Positions 59,433-64,000 of a stretch of 64,000 nucleotides of DNA are shown piece after piece (position 1 is the stretch's first letter; the number at the start of each line of letters is the position of its first letter). Position numbers and translations under genes: made by a program. Source of the stretch: Pleomorphovibrio marinus (lineage in GTDB: Bacteria > Bacteroidota > Bacteroidia > Cytophagales > Cyclobacteriaceae); assembly GCF_003347495.1 (NCBI RefSeq), contig NZ_QCXY01000003.1, positions 1 to 64,000 of the forward strand, in the 5' to 3' direction. The notes under the pieces are model-generated. The model saw only the letters and a program-made list of their open reading frames with translations, made no database searches and had not been told where the DNA came from.

Positions 59433-60428
59433 TTATCGCAGCAACTTACCCACGTTTTCTCCTTTTACCAAATCTTCCACCTCCTCCAGAGAAACGTAGT
59501 TCACATCTCCTGGAATACTATGCTTCAAAACGGAAGCCGCTACCGCAAACTCCAGGGCTTCGTGATCGGAATTGTTGAGAAGGCCATAGATCAGTCCTGC
59601 CATAAAGGCATCTCCTCCCCCTACCCTGTCGACTATGTTTGGCATATCGTAGGATCTGCTGTGCAGCAATTGTTTTCCATTCCAAAGCATGCCGGATAGC
59701 ACATTATGGCTAGAACTCATGGATTGTCTCTCAGTGGTGACAATATGTGTAATAGAAGGAAATTTGGCTTTGGCATTTTGACAGGCGGTCACATAGTCTT
59801 CTTCATGAATATCCATACAATTCTGCATATCCGTAAGGCCTGCAATGATCACCTGTGTATGCTGAATCAACTCTGGCATTACCTCCAAGGGGCCTTTGCC
59901 GTATTGCCAAAGGTTTCTTCTGTAATTAATGTCTCCACTCACCTTGACACCGTGCTTTTGGGCAGCTTCCAGGGCCTTTATGGTCAGTTTGGCAGCAGCG
60001 TCTGAAATCGCCGGGGTTATTCCTGTCCAATGAAACCAGTCTGCCCCTTCGAATACCCTGTCCCAATCCACCCCCTCACCGTCAAATTCGGAAAACGCTG
60101 AATAGGCTCTATCATAGATAATCTTTGAAGCGCGCTGCATAGCGCCTCCTTCAAAGAAATAAAGCCCCATCCTACCAGGTCTTTTTTGGATAAATGTGGT
60201 ATCGATTCCTGTGGACCGCAAATAGGCGTTCGCTGCTTTACCGATTTCATTGTCGGGAAATGCACAGATGTGAGCAACCGATTGACCCCAGAAAGCAAGG
60301 GATACAGCCACATTAGCCTCCGCTCCACCATATTGAACCTCATAGTCCCTGGTTTGAAAAAAACGCTCATGACCTGTAGTGGACAACCTCATCATGACCT
60401 CTCCCAAGGTAATTATACGTTTAGACAT
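59433..60428 (-). CDS. kdgK: 2-keto-3-deoxygluconate kinase (PfkB family)
   Basis: Phosphorylates 2-keto-3-deoxygluconate, the common product of altronate and mannonate dehydratases. The 331 residues show the PfkB N-terminal pattern YGGAEANVAVSLAFWGQSV and the C-terminal ATP/catalytic motif DRVGGGDAFMAGLIYG, with the catalytic Asp. The family has several sugar kinases, but the flanking genes support KDG. It is the first gene of the minus-strand unit, with a -7 motif at 60461 and a shared operator-like palindrome at 60525. Confidence 0.9.
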   Translation of the reverse strand: MSKRIITLGEVMMRLSTTGHERFFQTRDYEVQYGGAEANVAVSLAFWGQSVAHICAFPDNEIGKAANAYLRSTGIDTTFIQKRPGRMGLYFFEGGAMQRASKIIYDRAYSAFSEFDGEGVDWDRVFEGADWFHWTGITPAISDAAAKLTIKALEAAQKHGVKVSGDINYRRNLWQYGKGPLEVMPELIQHTQVIIAGLTDMQNCMDIHEEDYVTACQNAKAKFPSITHIVTTERQSMSSSHNVLSGMLWNGKQLLHSRSYDMPNIVDRVGGGDAFMAGLIYGLLNNSDHEALEFAVAASVLKHSIPGDVNYVSLEEVEDLVKGENVGKLLR

Positions 60429-60460
60429 TTATTATTTTGGGGTTTTGTCATCAATTCTCC

Positions 60461-60468
60461 AAAATTAA
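60461..60468 (-). promoter_or_regulatory. Bacteroidota -7 element before kdgK
   Basis: The minus strand reads TAATTTTG, matching TAnnTTTG, 33 bases before the kdgK start. A -33 element was not evident. Confidence 0.45.
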
Positions 60469-60524
60469 GGGGGATTTGAAAAAAAAGAAGTAAACCGAAC
60501 TTATTTCTTTCTTTTTATTCATAA

Positions 60525-60546
60525 ATTGTGCAATCGATTGCTCAAT
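60525..60546. promoter_or_regulatory. LacI-type operator palindrome between kdgK and uxaA
   Basis: GCAATCGATTGC (60530-60541) is a perfect 12-bp palindrome centered on CG, flanked by one non-pairing base on each side and then by ATTG/CAAT, giving a 22-bp interrupted palindrome. The CG center and AT-rich arms are typical of LacI-family operators. It sits between two divergent hexuronate units, close to the expected uxaA promoter. The regulator gene is not in the window. Confidence 0.65.
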
Positions 60547-60562
60547 ATAAGTAAAAAATCAC

Positions 60563-60997
60563 ATGAAATCGAGCCTGTCCTGACGGCAGTCAGGGCATGA
60601 CGAGCACGTCACACACTGGGATGATTATAGACTGCGAGATTCCCCCGAAACAAGTTCCCCGAAACAAGTTCGGGGCAGGCAGGGGCAGGCTATATGACCG
60701 CTGAAAAGACAATTATAAACATATGAAATCGAGCATGAGGAGAACCTCACACGTAGGGATGATTATCAAAGCGAGATTCCCCCGAAACAAGTTCGGGGCA
60801 GGCTATGTGGCCATTGAAAAGAAAATATAAACACATGAAATGCCCATGAAAAAGAATTCTCACACAGTGGGATGATTATCATGGCGAGATTCCCCCGAAG
60901 CAAGTTCGGGGCAGGCAGGGGCAAGCTACCTGCCTGACGGTTTACCTGCCGAAGGCATCGCAGTCAGGTGTGACCTCTAAAAAACAATTATAAAAAT
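60563..60997 (+). repeat. Three tandem copies of the start-codon-flanking element (A, B, C)
   Basis: Copies: A 60563-60722, B 60723-60834, C 60835-60997. Each begins ATGAAAT, has a middle block TCACAC...GGGATGATTAT....GCGAGATTCCCCCGAA, a CCCGAAACAAGTTCGGG hairpin and an A-rich end such as AATTATAAACAT, directly before the next ATGAA. Copy A also holds CCTGACGGCAGTCAGG, shared with copy D before norB. The last copy ends at the uxaA ATG. Length differences come from extra GGCAGGGGCAGGC units and palindromic inserts in A and C. The rest of the gap (60429-60562) holds the kdgK promoter and operator. Confidence 0.88.
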
Positions 60998-62644
60998 ATG
61001 AAGCATAACGTTTTAAAAATTCATCCTAAGGACAATGTACTTGTTGCCCTTGCCGATTTGAAAGCCGGCGATATTATAGAAAACGAAGGAGAAACCATAG
61101 AGCTGGCCAACGACGTGGCCGCTAAGCACAAGTTTACCATAGGTTCCCTACGCAAAGGGGAGCACATTTTCATGTATGGGATTATTGTCGGAGAGGCTTT
61201 GGTGGACCATCCAAAAGGCGGTGCAGTCACCACCGAAACCATCAAACATGCCACCGCTACTTTTACCGGAAAGAGGAACCCCTTTTCCTGGCAGCCCCTT
61301 GATGTATCCAAATGGAAAACCAGAACTTTCATGGGGTATCACCGAGAAGATGGAAGAGTGGGAACAGCCAATAACTGGCTGGTAGTGCCCTTAGTCTTCT
61401 GCGAAAACAGAAACGTGGACATTATGAAACAAGCTTTCGTAGAAGAGCTGGGGTTTGCCAAGCCTAACCCTTATAAGTCCTTTGTGCAGCAAATGAAGCA
61501 ATTCTACCTTGAAGGCAACCACAGTGGTATACAGGAATTGAATTTTGAAAGGGCGGAAGCCGAGGCCGGCCAAAGGATCTTCAAGAATGTGGATGGGATC
61601 AAGTTTTTGACCCACCAGGGTGGTTGTGGCGGCATAAGGCAGGATTCTGAAGCCTTGTGTGCATTAATCGCCGGATATATTGCCAACCCCAATGTGGCTG
61701 GAGCCACCATTCTCAGTTTGGGCTGTCAAAATGCGCAGCCCGCCATTTTGAGGCAGAAATTGGCTGAGATGGGTATGGAATCCAAAAAACCAGTTTTAAT
61801 CCTTGAACAACAAAAGGAGGGCTCCGAAGCCCAACTGCTAAAAAACGCCATTCAACAAACATTTTTGGGCTTGGTGGAAGCAGACCAACTGGAAAGAAAA
61901 CCTGCTGGGCTGCAACACCTGACCATAGGATTGGAATGTGGTGGTTCGGATGGCTTTTCGGGAATTTCTGCCAATCCGGTAGTGGGCCAGGTTTCTGATA
62001 TCCTTTCCTCCCTAGGAGGGAAAACCATTCTTTCTGAATTCCCCGAATTATGTGGGGTGGAACAGGAACTTATCAATCGCTGCCAAACAGATGAAGCAGC
62101 GGACAAATTCATAAAACTAATGAGGGCATATGCGGCCTCTGCTGAGGCAGTTGGTTCGGGTTTTGACATGAACCCCAGTCCGGGAAATATCAAAGATGGA
62201 CTGATTACCGACGCGATAAAATCGGCAGGTGCAGCAAAAAAAGGAGGGACATCCCCAATTGTTGACGTACTTGATTACACGGAGCAGGTGAAAAAACCAG
62301 GTCTAAACCTACTTTGCACTCCTGGTAACGACGTGGAAAGCACTACTGCCATGGCGGGGAGTGGGGCAAACATCATCCTTTTTACCACAGGTTTGGGTAC
62401 CCCGACTGGTAATCCCGTCACGCCGGTAATCAAAATCTCCTCCAATCATAAACTGGCTAAGAAAATGGAAGACATTATCGATGTGGATACCGGCGCGGTG
62501 GTTTCCGGGGAAAAAACCATCGCTGAAGTGGGAGATGAACTTTTCGAATATATTTTGAAGGTAGCCAGTGGAGAGTTGAGACCAAAAGCGGTCCAACTGA
62601 ACCAAGATGACTTTATCCCTTGGAAAAGAGGTGTATCTTTGTAA
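60998..62644 (+). CDS. uxaA: Altronate dehydratase
   Basis: Dehydrates D-altronate to 2-keto-3-deoxygluconate in galacturonate breakdown; iron-dependent, cytoplasmic. The 548 residues contain the N-terminal SAF domain (about 1-90) and the large C-terminal domain. Family motifs are MGYHREDGRVGTANNWLVVP, THQGGCGGIRQDSEALCALI, ILSLGCQNAQ and ECGGSDGFSGISANPVVG. It is the first gene of the plus-strand unit, directly after the repeat element, with 27 bases to the SDR gene. Confidence 0.94.
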   Translation: MKHNVLKIHPKDNVLVALADLKAGDIIENEGETIELANDVAAKHKFTIGSLRKGEHIFMYGIIVGEALVDHPKGGAVTTETIKHATATFTGKRNPFSWQPLDVSKWKTRTFMGYHREDGRVGTANNWLVVPLVFCENRNVDIMKQAFVEELGFAKPNPYKSFVQQMKQFYLEGNHSGIQELNFERAEAEAGQRIFKNVDGIKFLTHQGGCGGIRQDSEALCALIAGYIANPNVAGATILSLGCQNAQPAILRQKLAEMGMESKKPVLILEQQKEGSEAQLLKNAIQQTFLGLVEADQLERKPAGLQHLTIGLECGGSDGFSGISANPVVGQVSDILSSLGGKTILSEFPELCGVEQELINRCQTDEAADKFIKLMRAYAASAEAVGSGFDMNPSPGNIKDGLITDAIKSAGAAKKGGTSPIVDVLDYTEQVKKPGLNLLCTPGNDVESTTAMAGSGANIILFTTGLGTPTGNPVTPVIKISSNHKLAKKMEDIIDVDTGAVVSGEKTIAEVGDELFEYILKVASGELRPKAVQLNQDDFIPWKRGVSL

Positions 62645-62671
62645 TATAGCATGTTAATTTAACCTAAAAGT

Positions 62672-63487
62672 ATGTCTAGTTTATTTTCAGTTAAAAATAA
62701 AATCATAATAATCAGCGGTGCCACAGGAGTACTTGGAAAAGCCATGTCCAAGCACCTAGCCTATGAGGGGGCCCAAATGGTCATCTTAGGAAGAAATCCC
62801 GACAAGGTAAACCAGCTTGTGAAGGAAATTAAAGATGAGGGTGGGTTTGCCGTCCCAGCTGTGGCAGATGTCACAAATGAAAAAGAACTGGAGGAGGTAA
62901 AGAAAGAGCTCGGCAATTCCTTTGAATACGTGGATGGGCTAATCAATGCCGCAGGAGGGAATATGCCTGGTGCGGTGGTGATGCCTAATCAGTTCCTCTC
63001 CGACCTATCAGGAGAGGACGTAAAGAAGATCATGGATTTAAATTACATGGGTACCTTTTTGCCTACAAAGGTTTTTCTGCCCCTGATGACCGCTACCAAG
63101 AAAGCAAGTATTGTCAATATTTCCTCCATGGCCGCAAGTCGACCCATGACCCGGGTGATGGGCTATGCCTCGGCCAAGGCGGCAATTGACAACCTCACCA
63201 AGTGGTTGGCCACGGAATTCGCAAAAAAATACGGGGAGGGGATGCGTGTAAACGCGGTGGCTCCCGGGTTTTTCTTAACCGAACAAAACCGAGCCCTCTT
63301 GACCCAACAGGACGGGAGCCTTACTGAAAGAGGACAATTGATTATCCAAAACACCCCTATGGCCAGATTTGGTGAACCAAATGAGCTTTTCGGCGCTATA
63401 CAGTTCTTGTGCAGTGAAGCTTCGAAGTTCGTGACAGGAACCATAATTGAAGTAGACGGAGGTTTTAATGCATTTGGAGGAGTATGA
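62672..63487 (+). CDS. SDR-family oxidoreductase, probable mannonate (fructuronate) oxidoreductase
   Basis: NAD(P)-dependent short-chain dehydrogenase of 271 residues. The cofactor motif is [18 protein letters not shown] (residues 11-28). The NAG-type motif is NAAGGN. The catalytic Ser-Tyr-Lys set is in [22 protein letters not shown], and it ends in [12 protein letters not shown]. The location between altronate dehydratase and mannonate dehydratase genes suggests it reduces fructuronate to mannonate. SDR enzymes replace UxuB in some lineages. The exact substrate is inferred. Its stop overlaps the next ATG. Confidence 0.85.
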   Translation: MSSLFSVKNKIIIISGATGVLGKAMSKHLAYEGAQMVILGRNPDKVNQLVKEIKDEGGFAVPAVADVTNEKELEEVKKELGNSFEYVDGLINAAGGNMPGAVVMPNQFLSDLSGEDVKKIMDLNYMGTFLPTKVFLPLMTATKKASIVNISSMAASRPMTRVMGYASAKAAIDNLTKWLATEFAKKYGEGMRVNAVAPGFFLTEQNRALLTQQDGSLTERGQLIIQNTPMARFGEPNELFGAIQFLCSEASKFVTGTIIEVDGGFNAFGGV

Positions 63488-64000
63488 TGGAAGGTAATAC
63501 AATTTTGATGGAGCAAACCATGCGTTGGTATGGCCCGAAGGACCCGGTAAGCCTCAGGGATATTTTACAATCCGGGGCTACGGGGATAGTCACGGCTTTG
63601 CACGATATCCCCAATGGTGAGGTTTGGCCAAGGGAAGCCATTAAGGAAAGGAAGAAACTAATTGAGAATACAGGTCTGCGGTGGTCTGTAGTGGAAAGTG
63701 TTCCCGTTCATGAAAGCATAAAGACCCGTAAAGGTGCGTATGAAAAACACATCCGCAACTATTGCCAAACCCTTGAAAACCTCGCCGCAGAAGGTATTTC
63801 AACGGTTTGCTATAATTTCATGCCTATATTGGATTGGACTAGGACCAATTTGGCCTACACCTTGGAAAATGGAGCGAAAGCCCTTCGCTTTGAAATGAAA
63901 GCATTGGCAGCTTTCGATGTATTTATGCTGAAGCGACCAGGTGCTGATCAGGACTACCCCGCTACCCTACTTGCCAAAGCAAGATCCTACACGGAGGAAA
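63484..64000 (+). CDS. uxuA: Mannonate dehydratase, 3' part beyond window
   Basis: Partial gene running off the end of the window; the first 172 codons are seen. It dehydrates D-mannonate to 2-keto-3-deoxygluconate. The N-terminus has [48 protein letters not shown] and [16 protein letters not shown], all UxuA hallmarks. The start is uncertain among ATG 63484, 63487 and 63508; GGAGG at 63476-63480 favours one of the first two. It overlaps the SDR stop. Confidence 0.92.
   Translation, partial: MMEGNTILMEQTMRWYGPKDPVSLRDILQSGATGIVTALHDIPNGEVWPREAIKERKKLIENTGLRWSVVESVPVHESIKTRKGAYEKHIRNYCQTLENLAAEGISTVCYNFMPILDWTRTNLAYTLENGAKALRFEMKALAAFDVFMLKRPGADQDYPATLLAKARSYTEE

Noticed and set aside
60563-60997. 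CRISPR array
   Set aside because: The three units are 112-163 bases, not short repeats with uniform spacers, and no cas gene is near.

Overview
The window reads as a chromosomal segment of a Bacteroidota bacterium, most like the Cytophagales (Cyclobacterium/Algoriphagus-type). The evidence is three SusC/SusD outer-membrane pairs, FG-GAP/VCBS lipoproteins, a LytS/LytTR two-component pair, DUF5683 beside parAB, -7 promoter motifs of the TAnnTTTG type and few Shine-Dalgarno sites. No tRNA, rRNA, CRISPR array, insertion sequence or prophage was recognised.

Layout. 1-428: direct and inverted repeats, ending in the terminator of the first SusCD unit. 429-10597 (minus): two tandem SusC-SusD pairs, each closed by its own terminator, with no glycosidase genes. 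11326-14138 (plus): TPR sensor kinase and LytTR regulator with overlapping stop and start. 14276-21163: GH3-family enzyme, MntP-type manganese exporter, RhlE-type DEAD-box helicase, a small membrane-anchored protein, a TerC protein and a serine hydrolase. 21602-21920: an apparent start-less gene remnant. 21939-30563 (minus): FG-GAP/ASPIC-UnbV lipoprotein and a third SusC-SusD pair. 31065-32627: a smaller beta-propeller protein. 32979-41544 (minus): housekeeping genes lepB, dapB, a DUF5683 gene, parB, parA, a UPF0173 hydrolase, yidC and pyrG. 41700-46353: capsular-type glycosyltransferase, small proteins, pckA and two small lipoproteins.

46529-56467 is a nitrite and nitric oxide respiration island. 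On the minus strand lie norC, norB, norQ, norD, norE-like and norF-like genes and an Rrf2 regulator with three cysteines. On the plus strand lie a cysteine-rich Crp/Fnr regulator, a nirK fused to cytochrome c, a nirV-like gene and a SCO gene. Together they should reduce nitrite to NO (NirK) and NO to N2O (NorBC). No nitrate or N2O reductase gene is in the window.

56558-64000 is a hexuronate catabolism island. kdgK and a DctPQM TRAP transporter run on the minus strand. Altronate dehydratase, an SDR oxidoreductase and a mannonate dehydratase cut by the window end run on the plus strand. Between them lies a 22-bp interrupted palindrome of LacI-operator type.

The most unusual signal is a roughly 110-160 bp element. 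It occurs three times in tandem before uxaA (60563-60997) and once, on the minus strand, between norC and norB (51964-52096). Each copy starts with ATGAAAT and ends exactly at the next ATGAA, so the last copy abuts the start codon of the following gene. Three of the four copies keep a similar short reading frame.
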